This document shows positions 8,964 through 17,301 of a DNA stretch of 64,000 nucleotides, piece by piece. The stretch covers positions 62,001 to 126,000 of the forward strand of contig JAFDYJ010000017.1 in assembly GCA_018267515.1 (NCBI GenBank), written 5' to 3'. Origin of the DNA: Bacteroidota bacterium (GTDB lineage: Bacteria; Bacteroidota; Bacteroidia; Chitinophagales; Chitinophagaceae). Both the position numbers and the translations under genes were made by a program. The number at the start of each line of letters is the position of its first letter. Positions within the stretch are counted from its first letter, which is position 1. The notes beneath the pieces were generated by a model. That model made no database searches. It saw only the letters and a program-made list of their open reading frames with translations, and was not told the DNA's origin.

Positions 8964-9743
8964 ATGTCACAGAGAAACAACATATTACAAGAATTAACCG
9001 GATTAAACAGCACATTAGCTACTGCTACTCCACAAAATATCTATACAGTGCCTGTAGGATATTTTGAAGAATTGGCCAACAAAACTTTAGCGCATATTAA
9101 GTCAATAGAATCGGATAATGCAATTGCAGAGATTCGCTATTTGTCTCCCTTTATCAGTAATATCTCCGGACAGAATCCTTATTCAATTCCGGAAGGATAT
9201 TTTGCAGACCTGCCTGAAAAGATGTTGACTGCAGTTCAATCCGATACAGTTTATCAAACTTCAAAAGAAGAGATCAGTAATCTTTCTCCTTTGTTAAGCG
9301 GGATGAGTAAGGAAATGCCTTATAGCATTCCCGCCGGATACTTTGAAAAAATGAGCCCGGTTAATTCATCACAGATTTCAACAGCAACTCAAGCAAAAGT
9401 AATTCCGATCATACATCGTAAATGGTTCCGTTATGCTGCAGCGGCAGTAGTGATCAGTTTCCTTGCATTAGGCGGATTAGTGTTTGAAAGCCGACCGGGA
9501 ATTGATCCCGACAAAAACCCCGATGAATGGATTGCCCGGAACATTAAAAAAGTAAACACTGACAAACTAGACGACTTTATCAATCTGACTAATGAAGAAT
9601 TTTTATCTAAATCTACTCCGGTTGACCGGGGAATAAAGCAGAATGAAATAAAAGATCTTATGAAAGACGTTCCGGAAAGTCAGATACAGGAGTTTATAAA
9701 TGAAACTTCTGCTTTAGATTATGATAATTCGATCTTGAATTAG
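8964..9743 (+). CDS. Putative membrane anti-sigma factor with three internal repeats
   Basis: A 259-residue protein with one membrane helix at about residues 156-174 and no signal peptide, so the N-terminal 155 residues should be cytoplasmic and the C-terminal 85 periplasmic. The N-terminal part holds three repeats spaced 46-47 residues apart, each ending in Y-[TS]-[VI]-P-x-G-Y-F-E/A-x: residues 27-42, 73-88 and 120-131. Repeats 2 and 3 match over a longer stretch (LSPFISNISGQNPYSIPEGYF against LSPLLSGMSKEMPYSIPAGYF). The place directly after an ECF sigma gene and the topology suggest an anti-sigma factor; the usual zinc-finger anti-sigma motif (HxxxCxxC) is absent. The motif P-x-G-Y-F occurs, as far as I recall, in other Bacteroidota proteins in this position. 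Confidence 0.75.
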   Translation: MSQRNNILQELTGLNSTLATATPQNIYTVPVGYFEELANKTLAHIKSIESDNAIAEIRYLSPFISNISGQNPYSIPEGYFADLPEKMLTAVQSDTVYQTSKEEISNLSPLLSGMSKEMPYSIPAGYFEKMSPVNSSQISTATQAKVIPIIHRKWFRYAAAAVVISFLALGGLVFESRPGIDPDKNPDEWIARNIKKVNTDKLDDFINLTNEEFLSKSTPVDRGIKQNEIKDLMKDVPESQIQEFINETSALDYDNSILN

Positions 9744-9745
9744 AA

Positions 9746-10168
9746 ATGAAAAAAATTTTTTTGATATTAACCCTGTTATTGCTTTCCGGCTCTATGTTGC
9801 GGGCCCAGGAGGAAGAGGACGGCACAAATGATAAGATCCGGGATAAGATGACTGAATTTATTCAACGCCGCCTGAATCTTTCCAAGGGTGAAGCTGAGAA
9901 GTTCAGCCCTGTCTTTCTCAGGTACTTTCACGATTGGAGATCCACTCTTAAAGAATTCAAAGGAAATCCTGACCGGCTGCTGCTACAGCAAAAAATTGTC
10001 AACCTTCGTCTTCGTTACAGAGATGAGTTTAAAGGTATTGTTGGTGACAAACGCAGCAATCAAATTTTTATAGAACAACAACGTTTTGTTGATGGCGTTA
10101 GAAAAATGCGGGAAAACCAGCAATTGAAGGGCCGCCCTAACCGGCGTTTCAGGGCTATGATGCAATAA
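9746..10168 (+). CDS. Spy/CpxP-like small periplasmic protein
   Basis: A 140-residue exported protein, signal peptide at residues 1-20 (ending L-R-A-Q), then an all-helical, highly charged body (about 31-125) rich in Arg, Lys, Glu and Phe, such as DKMTEFIQRRLNLSKGEAEKF. This profile is that of Spy/CpxP/CnrX-like proteins that sense unfolded protein or metals in the periplasm. It starts 2 bp after the anti-sigma-like gene, so translation is probably coupled and the three genes form one unit. In analogous systems the third protein tunes release of the sigma factor; that role is inferred from context, not shown here. Confidence 0.7.
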   Translation: MKKIFLILTLLLLSGSMLRAQEEEDGTNDKIRDKMTEFIQRRLNLSKGEAEKFSPVFLRYFHDWRSTLKEFKGNPDRLLLQQKIVNLRLRYRDEFKGIVGDKRSNQIFIEQQRFVDGVRKMRENQQLKGRPNRRFRAMMQ

Positions 10169-10179
10169 AAAAATTATAT

Positions 10180-10187
10180 TATCTTTG
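10180..10187 (+). promoter_or_regulatory. Weak promoter-like -7 box just before a terminator
   Basis: TATCTTTG fits TAnnTTTG exactly, 12 bp after the stop of the Spy-like gene, and is followed by a terminator about 30 bp on. No TTG lies at the usual upstream distance, so it may be chance. Confidence 0.25.
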
Positions 10188-10215
10188 ATCTTGGTGTTTT
10201 TCATAGGTTAGCAAC

Positions 10216-10247
10216 GGCCGTCCCGACTCTTCGGGAAGGCCTTTTTT
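10216..10247 (+). terminator. Intrinsic terminator of the sigma-factor cassette
   Basis: GGCCGTCCCGA and TCGGGAAGGCC pair with a single G-A mismatch around a CTCT loop, followed by six T. The hairpin lies about 50 bp after the stop of the Spy-like gene and would end the 8.4-10.2 kb transcript. Confidence 0.9.
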
Positions 10248-10276
10248 ATTATATCATTTTTTTTCATCTTCTCCTT

Positions 10277-11014
10277 TTAAAATTGCCAAAAAGGGTTTCT
10301 GACATCGTGATAAAACAGGAAAATCCATTTTTCTTTTTCACCAGTTTTCCACCATTTCGTTCTTAATTCCATAGCTTTTTTTCCATCAAAGTCATATTTA
10401 GCCGCAAACCTGTGTTTCATTTGTTGCAATTGAGGCGCATCATCACCTCCATAGAAAACGGTTTGTCCATTTTCATAAATAAAAAATACCTGGTGAAAAG
10501 GAGAGTGTGCGCCAGTCACTTCATACTTTATGGTTTTCCCGATTGTCCCGGAATTATCTTCAAGCAAGACAACCTGTGAATTGGTTTTAAGTGCCATCAA
10601 CTCTTCTGTAATAAAAGATGGAAAACCTTTCTCAAAAGCATAATTCAGTTCTCTTCTCTGAAGGTAGTAAACTGCATTGGGGAAACTAAGATGCTGAGGA
10701 TCTGATTTTATAGAAATTCCACCTGTATGATCTTTATGAAGATGAGATAATAAAACTTTAGTGATATGCGAAGGATGTATTCCCGCATTCAACAAATTCT
10801 GATGAATCTGCATTTCTCCGTTCTCATCTGAAAAACCTAACCCGGTATCTAAAAGTAAAATATCAGTATCGGTCACTACAACAAAGGGTTGAATTTCTAC
10901 CAGCAGACTTCCGGAAGATCTTTCTTTCATTTTATCCTCGCTTAAACTGAAAGGAACAAAAAGTTTTGACTTATCAACCGTAAATGCGCCTTCACTAAGT
11001 GGAATTACTTTCAT
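10277..11014 (-). CDS. MBL-fold metallo-hydrolase
   Basis: A 245-residue cytoplasmic protein of the metallo-beta-lactamase fold. The metal-binding signature H-x-H-x-D-H is present in LLSHLHKDHTGG at about residue 91, with further ligands probably in the TGAHSPFH region and the D of YGGDDAP. The family cuts lactones, thioesters and phosphodiesters among others; the substrate cannot be deduced, though the spacing resembles the quorum-quenching lactonase/glyoxalase II-like group. There is no signal peptide. It lies 81 bp downstream of rodA on the same strand and might be the last gene of that operon. Confidence 0.85.
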   Translation of the reverse strand: MKVIPLSEGAFTVDKSKLFVPFSLSEDKMKERSSGSLLVEIQPFVVVTDTDILLLDTGLGFSDENGEMQIHQNLLNAGIHPSHITKVLLSHLHKDHTGGISIKSDPQHLSFPNAVYYLQRRELNYAFEKGFPSFITEELMALKTNSQVVLLEDNSGTIGKTIKYEVTGAHSPFHQVFFIYENGQTVFYGGDDAPQLQQMKHRFAAKYDFDGKKAMELRTKWWKTGEKEKWIFLFYHDVRNPFWQF

Positions 11015-11095
11015 GCAGATGATAACATTAAAAAAATTAACCTCTATTTCCCCGTTGTGAAAATTGAGTTTGCAAAATTAACTCATTCAGTAACT

Positions 11096-12433
11096 TTACC
11101 GTAAAACCATTTGCCTGTCTGCATCCAGCCGGATAAGTATAAAAAGCAGGACTGTAAAAGTGACCAAAGAGGTTCCTCCATAACTTATAAATGGTAAAGT
11201 AATACCAATAACCGGGGCAAGCCCCACTGTCATTGCGATATTAATGACAATATGAAAAAAGAAAACTGCTGCAACACCATAGGCATAACAACGGCTGAAG
11301 ACACTTCGCTGCCGCTCGGCAACTGTAATAATCCTGAAAAGCAATAACAGGTAGATTCCAAGAAGTACTACACTTCCGGCAAATCCAAATCCTTCACCCA
11401 CCGTACAAAAAATAAAATCGGTTCTTTGTTCGGGTACAAAATCATAACGGGTCTGTGTGCCTTTCAGCAATCCCTTTCCCCAAAGTTGACCGCTGCCAAT
11501 TGCAATTTTTGATTGCCTTACATTATAACTGCTTCCGCTGATCTTTTGTTTTGTTTCTGCATCATCAATTATCTCTCCTGATTTACGGTATGGATTATCT
11601 TTTCCAAACAGGCTATAAATCCTCTCTACCTGGTATTTCTGCAGTACATGTTTGAATGCAAAGGGAACGGCAAAACGCTGAATACCGACACATACAAACC
11701 ACAGGGTGATAATGGTAAACAGGATGCCCCTGTTTCGTTTTATCATTCTCCTGAGAAAATAAATCGTTGCTAATGCTATTGCAGTTAATAGTATTGCCAG
11801 CGTATTGGGCTCAATAACAATAGTCGCAACGACCAAAACAGCTATTGCAAAACCAATAATAAGAATAACAGAAGGCAATCCTTCCCTGAACATAACCAGG
11901 AAAAATGAAAAATACACTAATGCCAGGCCGGTTTCACTTTGAAATATAGTTAGCACTGCCGGAAACAAAACGATGGAAGCTGCAATGAATTGGGACCTGG
12001 GTTTTGAAAAATCTGTTTCCGGTCTTGATAAATACTTTGCCAGTGCCAGCGCAACACATATTTTACAAAATTCAGCCGGCTGAAACTGAAATCCGCCTAA
12101 ACGTATGATGGATTCTGTCCCTTTTATTCTGGAATGTAAAGGAAATACCAATAGCAATACAATGATCCCAACCAGGTACCAGAGATTAGCGGTAACCGTA
12201 AAGAATTTACTATCCGTGAGTAAAATGAAAAAGGCAAGAACAGCTGAAATAATAAAAACGTAAAACTGCTTGCTATAATCCGTTTTGTACTGTAAAAAGC
12301 TTTGTATGACCGGATCTCCTTCTTTGTAAGTGGCTGCAAAAATGGCAAGAAGGCCGATGACAACAAGTGCCAGGTAGATCCAAACTAAGCTCCAGTCAAT
12401 TCCTTTTGATATTTCAGGATTTCGTTGCGTCAT
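11096..12433 (-). CDS. rodA: Rod-shape peptidoglycan polymerase RodA (SEDS family)
   Basis: RodA is the membrane glycosyltransferase that polymerises lipid II during elongation, with PBP2 as its transpeptidase partner. The 445 residues contain about ten membrane helices and family motifs: LGGFQFQPAEFCKI, then YNVRQSKIAIGSGQLWGKG, YDFVPEQRTDFIF, EGFGFAGS, and the C-terminal GITLPFISYGGTS. These distinguish RodA from FtsW reasonably well. A segment rich in K/R/Y between the central helices (about residues 255-285, including QKYQVERIYSLFGKDNPYRKSG) is longer than in E. coli RodA (370 residues). It starts 16 bp after the PBP2 stop and belongs to the mre/mrd unit. Confidence 0.95.
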   Translation of the reverse strand: MTQRNPEISKGIDWSLVWIYLALVVIGLLAIFAATYKEGDPVIQSFLQYKTDYSKQFYVFIISAVLAFFILLTDSKFFTVTANLWYLVGIIVLLLVFPLHSRIKGTESIIRLGGFQFQPAEFCKICVALALAKYLSRPETDFSKPRSQFIAASIVLFPAVLTIFQSETGLALVYFSFFLVMFREGLPSVILIIGFAIAVLVVATIVIEPNTLAILLTAIALATIYFLRRMIKRNRGILFTIITLWFVCVGIQRFAVPFAFKHVLQKYQVERIYSLFGKDNPYRKSGEIIDDAETKQKISGSSYNVRQSKIAIGSGQLWGKGLLKGTQTRYDFVPEQRTDFIFCTVGEGFGFAGSVVLLGIYLLLLFRIITVAERQRSVFSRCYAYGVAAVFFFHIVINIAMTVGLAPVIGITLPFISYGGTSLVTFTVLLFILIRLDADRQMVLR

Positions 12434-12449
12434 GAATAAATTTATACAC

Positions 12450-14549
12450 CTAATTTTTCTTCTTTCCTGTATTTACTTTATTAGTATCCGGCAAAATAGC
12501 ATCTGTTCTACGTGAGCTTTTCTGAGTGGAGGGATCATTGCTGCTTCCTGTTTGCTTTTTAATATCCGGAGTTACAGATGGCTCTTCTTCCGGCACATCT
12601 TCCGTTTGCAAAGTATCTTTAATTATTCTTTTCATCATTTCCAACGAGTCTTTCCTCACTTTCCGTAACGAATCTTTTACCTTAATTTCCCTTGCCATAT
12701 ATGACGGAATGAGATTCGCATTCATCATTCTTTCTTCCAGTGGTTTCCGGTTGGCAGCAATTGTATCATTCAGATATTTTTCAATCATAAGGCCGGAAAT
12801 CGGCGCTGCCCATGTTCCACCAAAACCTGCATTCTCACACATAACCATTATGGCGATTTTTGGATTGTCACGGGGTGCAAAAGCAGCAAAGAACGAATGA
12901 TCCTTTTGTTTTACGCCATGATAATAATTTTCTGCCGTACCAGTCTTCCCACAAACTTTTACTCCGGATACCTGGGCTCCTCTTCCGGTGCCCACATCTA
13001 CTACCCCCTGCATTCCATCATGTACTGCTTCAAAAAAATTATCAGGAATATCGATAGGATTGATTTTTTGTTTGTATTTTTTTAAAAGCCCGAATTTATC
13101 GCCGCCATCAATAGAGTCCACAAGATGCGGAGTTATATACCATCCTTTATTAGCCAGGTACGCCATTTCATTAGCTATTTGCAGCGGTGTAGTCAATACT
13201 TCCCCCTGCCCAATGCTTACAGAACGGAAACTGCAAAAATTCCAATGGCCTTTCCCATGTATTCTGTCATAGGTAGCAGGTGTCGGAATATTTCCACTTC
13301 TCTCAGAAGGTATATCAACTCCTAATTTATGTCCTAACCCAAATCCATACATGTACCGGTCCCAACTTCTAAGACTGCTGTCCATATCCGGAAATATCGG
13401 GTTATTGATCACCCGTTGCATCACATTGGCAAAGTAAGTATTACAGGAAAGAGTAATTCCGGTAGTAAGATTGAAAGTACCGGGGTCCAGGCATCGCATA
13501 GGTTTACCACACCCGTAAAATGCACCTGAACAGGAAAATGTTGTTTGCGGTGTTATGACTCCTTCATGTAAGGCTAATAAAGCCTGCAATGTTTTAAAAG
13601 TTGACCCGGGGGGATAGGAAGTTGAAACAGTCCGGTTCAATAATGGCAGCCTTGGATCTGTATATAATTGCGAAAAATGTTTTCTTCGTTCAGCTCCTGT
13701 CAGCAAATTAGGATCATAAGTCGGGGCACTAACCATAGCCAGTATTCCCCCTGTCTGCGGATCTATTGCAACAATTGCACCCACTTTATTTTGCATCAGT
13801 TTTTCGCCTTCTTTCTGTAATTCGATATCAATGCTTAAATGCAAATTACTGCCGGCAACTGCAGCAGTGTCGAAAGCACCGTTTTCATAAGATCCCTGTA
13901 TCCTGTTGAAATTATCTTTAATCATGAATTTTACACCTCTCTCACCCATCAACACTTTTTCATAACTACTTTCCAGGCCGGTCATTCCTGCATAGTCGCC
14001 CGACTGATAGCCTTCATCCTTATGCCTTTTCAGGTAGTTGCTGTCCACTTCTGCCAAATAGCCCAGTATATTAGATGCTGCGTTATAGGTATAGTACCGG
14101 ATAGGTCTTTCCTGGATAAAAAATCCACTTCCAAACCTCCACATATTTTCCTGCATTCGGGCAAATTTTTGCGGAGTGAGGGAAGCTTCAAAAACAGAAG
14201 GGCGGAAGGATTTATTGCGAATGATTCCGTTTATAATTCTTTTTCTGAATTCAGCAGTGTCAACATCCATTAAACTGCAAAAGAAAGAAGTATCAAGGTT
14301 TTTGATTTGTGAGGGAATGACCATCAGATCATAGGTCAGGGTGTTATTAAGCACAGGCTTGTGCTTACGGTCAAAAATTATTCCCCTCAAGGGGTAAACG
14401 ATTGATCGCTGTATAGCGTTCTCGTCAGCCAGTCTTTTATATTTTTTAGATATAACCTGTAAATAAAATAGCTGGACGAGAATAATACCAAAAGTAATCA
14501 CAAAAATCAGGCGAATGATACGGCTTCTTGATTGGTTAAACACAGGCAT
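12450..14549 (-). CDS. mrdA: Penicillin-binding protein 2, elongation-specific transpeptidase
   Basis: PBP2 cross-links new peptidoglycan along the side wall with RodA and MreC. The 699 residues show a short cytoplasmic tail, one membrane anchor (about 11-31), a PBP dimer domain and a transpeptidase domain. The catalytic motifs are intact: S316-T-F-K (nucleophile serine and lysine), S368-C-N, and K535-T-G. The C-terminal 90 residues (after about 610) are a low-complexity, charged extension ending in KKN that is not part of the catalytic domain and is longer than in E. coli PBP2 (633 residues). It lies between mreD (121 bp upstream) and rodA (16 bp downstream). Confidence 0.96.
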   Translation of the reverse strand: MPVFNQSRSRIIRLIFVITFGIILVQLFYLQVISKKYKRLADENAIQRSIVYPLRGIIFDRKHKPVLNNTLTYDLMVIPSQIKNLDTSFFCSLMDVDTAEFRKRIINGIIRNKSFRPSVFEASLTPQKFARMQENMWRFGSGFFIQERPIRYYTYNAASNILGYLAEVDSNYLKRHKDEGYQSGDYAGMTGLESSYEKVLMGERGVKFMIKDNFNRIQGSYENGAFDTAAVAGSNLHLSIDIELQKEGEKLMQNKVGAIVAIDPQTGGILAMVSAPTYDPNLLTGAERRKHFSQLYTDPRLPLLNRTVSTSYPPGSTFKTLQALLALHEGVITPQTTFSCSGAFYGCGKPMRCLDPGTFNLTTGITLSCNTYFANVMQRVINNPIFPDMDSSLRSWDRYMYGFGLGHKLGVDIPSERSGNIPTPATYDRIHGKGHWNFCSFRSVSIGQGEVLTTPLQIANEMAYLANKGWYITPHLVDSIDGGDKFGLLKKYKQKINPIDIPDNFFEAVHDGMQGVVDVGTGRGAQVSGVKVCGKTGTAENYYHGVKQKDHSFFAAFAPRDNPKIAIMVMCENAGFGGTWAAPISGLMIEKYLNDTIAANRKPLEERMMNANLIPSYMAREIKVKDSLRKVRKDSLEMMKRIIKDTLQTEDVPEEEPSVTPDIKKQTGSSNDPSTQKSSRRTDAILPDTNKVNTGKKKN

Positions 14550-14670
14550 AGAAACAAATCATAATAAAAACCCGGTAAACAAATAATAAACACTACAAAT
14601 TACGAAGTACAACCAGAGGATTCCAAATCTATTTCAGATAAACATTTATTTTATGAATTCATTGAAAAAA

Positions 14671-15204
14671 TCATTGCACATTGGTACGGTATTTCAATTT
14701 TCTTGGAAATAACAGTTCAACAGTAAAGATTAACAGGAGGCTGATCGCAGTGGTGGCAATCACTTTTATAATAAAATCAAGGAAACTGCCAAAACTCATC
14801 CATTCCAGGAAAACAAGATACCCGTGATGCAATAGGGTTAAAATCAATACATATATTCCATACTGTGTCCATCCCATAGCTTTGGGTGAAGGTTCTCTGT
14901 AATTGAATTCTCCAATATCTTTTGGCATAAGGATTTGAATAATGAAAGGCCTGGCATAAGCAATCAATACACAAGGAGCAGCATGTAGTCCGGGTGTCAT
15001 TGTAAAATAATCCAACACTATTCCTGTGGCAAAGCCCAACAGCAGCAAGCCGACACGTGGAATAGAAAACGGCAACCATAAAATAAAAAGGTAATATAAA
15101 TAGGGTGTTATAAACCGATGTAGCTGAGGTATCTGATTCAACACATAAACCTGGATCAGAATTAACAATGCAAATCGGATAATATTTTTTAAAAGATCAC
15201 TCAT
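14671..15204 (-). CDS. mreD: Rod shape-determining protein MreD
   Basis: A 177-residue integral membrane protein with five to six hydrophobic helices and little soluble sequence. MreD sequences are poorly conserved, so the call rests on topology, size and position: its ATG overlaps the mreC stop by 4 bp (ATGA), and PBP2 follows. Segments such as LPFSIPRVGLLLLGFATGIVLDYFTM are typical. MreD is part of the elongasome that links cytoplasmic MreB to periplasmic wall synthesis. Confidence 0.88.
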   Translation of the reverse strand: MSDLLKNIIRFALLILIQVYVLNQIPQLHRFITPYLYYLFILWLPFSIPRVGLLLLGFATGIVLDYFTMTPGLHAAPCVLIAYARPFIIQILMPKDIGEFNYREPSPKAMGWTQYGIYVLILTLLHHGYLVFLEWMSFGSFLDFIIKVIATTAISLLLIFTVELLFPRKLKYRTNVQ

Positions 15205-16079
15205 TTACGGTTTAGTTTAAGTTGATCCATTTTTTGCTTTGTTTCATCAGAAAGATTTACCTGTTCATCATACTGCAGGTTTTCAATAATATGCACTTTC
15301 TGAAGATCAAAAAAGTTTGCAGCCGTTTTAACCTTTAAACTAAAAAAACCGGTGACATTATCGATTGAAATTCCGGCTACGGTACCTATCATATAGCCGG
15401 GTGGAAAATTATACGAGTAGGCACTGGTCAAAATGGTGTCCCCTTCCTTTACGCTGGCGCTTTTAGGAATATTTTTTAAAATAAGAAAGCGGGGATCTTT
15501 TCCATCCCATTGCAGTGTTCCGAAATCACCGCTTCTTTTCAATGAAGCATTTACTGTATTCTGAACATGCAACAAACTCATTGCCTCGCTGAAATTATTG
15601 CTGACATTCACTATAATCCCTACGGGGTAACCATCCGAACTTATTACTGCCATATTATCCTTAATGCCCTGCTTTGATCCCCTGTTTACCTGTATATAAT
15701 TTTTCTGGCTGCTGACTGTATTATAAACAACGGTGGCTTCTCTGAAATAATAATGACGATAATGACCTAAGGTATCATAGGGTAATGAGTCTTTCACTAG
15801 GCGAACGCCGGTATCAGGTCTTACAAAATTGCCGGGTAATAAATTTAATAATGAATCATTCAGACGGTGAAGCCTGAGGTTTTCCTGTTTCAGGCTGAAA
15901 TAGTCTTCAACCTTGTTATACTGTGTGTTGATTCGACCTGTAATTTCAGTGGCTATACCCAGGAATTTAGCCCGGTGAAAACGATTATAACTAACCAGAA
16001 ACCACAGTGAAATGATCTGCAAAATCAGGAATGCAAAAAAAACAGAAAACCGTCGTAAAAAAAGAAAAATATTACGCAT
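15201..16079 (-). CDS. mreC: Rod shape-determining protein MreC
   Basis: A 292-residue bitopic protein: a short basic cytoplasmic N-terminus, one membrane helix (about 10-30), a coiled coil (about 55-80), then the double beta-barrel periplasmic domain (about 100-270; YIQVNRGSKQGIKDNMAVISSDG and GDTILTSAYSYNFPPGYMIG are characteristic). MreC activates PBP2 and links it to MreB. It lies 71 bp downstream of mreB and overlaps mreD by 4 bp, which suggests coupled translation. Confidence 0.94.
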   Translation of the reverse strand: MRNIFLFLRRFSVFFAFLILQIISLWFLVSYNRFHRAKFLGIATEITGRINTQYNKVEDYFSLKQENLRLHRLNDSLLNLLPGNFVRPDTGVRLVKDSLPYDTLGHYRHYYFREATVVYNTVSSQKNYIQVNRGSKQGIKDNMAVISSDGYPVGIIVNVSNNFSEAMSLLHVQNTVNASLKRSGDFGTLQWDGKDPRFLILKNIPKSASVKEGDTILTSAYSYNFPPGYMIGTVAGISIDNVTGFFSLKVKTAANFFDLQKVHIIENLQYDEQVNLSDETKQKMDQLKLNRK

Positions 16080-16150
16080 GGATTACGGAACAAGATTCTG
16101 AATACAAGTTACAGGAACCTTACGGCATGTTCCTGAACTTTCATTATAAA

Positions 16151-17176
16151 TTAACGCATGACAAAAGGATACCTGTCATAATTCTTTAAAGCAAATCCCG
16201 TTCCACGTACTACACTTTTCAAAGGATCGTCGGCTATATGCACCGGTAATTTTATTTTCTGGCTGAGTCTTTTATCCAGTCCTCTCAGTAAAGCACCGCC
16301 ACCTGTCAGGTATAACCCCCTGCGATAAATATCAGCTGCCAGCTCGGGCGGAGTTTGTTCCAGCGCTTTAAGAATTGCCTCTTCAATTTTGAAAATACTT
16401 TTATCTAAGGCTTCCGCAATTTCCTGGAAACTCACCATAATTTGTTTAGGAATTCCAGTCACAAGATCACGACCATTAACCGGGTAATCATCCGGCGGGT
16501 TATCAATATCTTTCATGGCAGCGCCTACCTGGATTTTAATCTGCTCGGCAGTCCGTTCACCGATCAATAAACTGTGGTACCGGCGCAGGGCTTCCATAAT
16601 ATCAGCCGTGAACTCATCTCCGGCAACACGAATAGATTGATCACAAACTATCCCGGCCAATGCTATAACCGTAATTCCGGTTGTTCCTCCTCCAATATCG
16701 ATTATCATATTTCCCACCGGCTCTTCTACATCAATGCCAATCCCCAGCGCTGCTGCCATGGGTTCATGAATGAGGTATACTTCTTTAGCTCCGGCTTGCT
16801 CGGCACTGTCACGAACCGCTCTTTTTTCCACTTCGGTAATGGAAGAGGGTATGCAGATCATCATTCGCCAGCTGGGAGGAAATAGCGGCTTTTTGGGATA
16901 AACCAGTTTGGTCAGTTCCCTGATCATTAATTCGGCGGCATTGAAATCGGCAATTACACCATCTTTCAAAGGACGAACTGTACGGATGCTCTCATGTGTC
17001 TTTTCATGCATCATCAAAGCCTTTTTACCTACTGCCAAAACATTTTTAGGATTGTTCCGGTCCAAAGCAACGATACTTGGTTCATTTACTACCACTTCGT
17101 CGTTATGTATGATGAGGGTATTAGCGGTGCCCAGGTCAATGGCAATTTCCTGTGTAAACCAATTAAAAAGTCCCAT
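16151..17176 (-). CDS. mreB: Rod shape-determining protein MreB (bacterial actin)
   Basis: MreB is the ATP-binding actin homologue that forms membrane-bound filaments guiding side-wall synthesis. The 341 residues hold the actin-fold nucleotide motifs: phosphate-1 (EIAIDLGTANTLI), phosphate-2 (IDIGGGTTGITVIAL) and the adenosine motif (YLTGGGALLRGLDK). The N-terminus MGLFNWFT is the amphipathic membrane-binding start. It is the first gene of the mreB-C-D-mrdA-rodA series. Upstream (minus strand, about 17190-17215) lies TACTTTGC, a near match to the TAnnTTTG promoter box. Confidence 0.97.
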   Translation of the reverse strand: MGLFNWFTQEIAIDLGTANTLIIHNDEVVVNEPSIVALDRNNPKNVLAVGKKALMMHEKTHESIRTVRPLKDGVIADFNAAELMIRELTKLVYPKKPLFPPSWRMMICIPSSITEVEKRAVRDSAEQAGAKEVYLIHEPMAAALGIGIDVEEPVGNMIIDIGGGTTGITVIALAGIVCDQSIRVAGDEFTADIMEALRRYHSLLIGERTAEQIKIQVGAAMKDIDNPPDDYPVNGRDLVTGIPKQIMVSFQEIAEALDKSIFKIEEAILKALEQTPPELAADIYRRGLYLTGGGALLRGLDKRLSQKIKLPVHIADDPLKSVVRGTGFALKNYDRYPFVMR

Positions 17177-17301
17177 TTTAAACGGATTGGATTTAGTGTG
17201 TGCAAAGTACGGGCAAATAATTTGAATTCACAAAGCCAAACTTTCGTTTTCACCTGATTTTTTAAATTCCTTTTCAAATAACTTTCCTGTAATTTAAATG
17301 A

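Noticed and set aside
13839-14273. 144-codon plus-strand ORF
   Set aside because: It is antisense to the PBP2 gene and has no coding features of its own.
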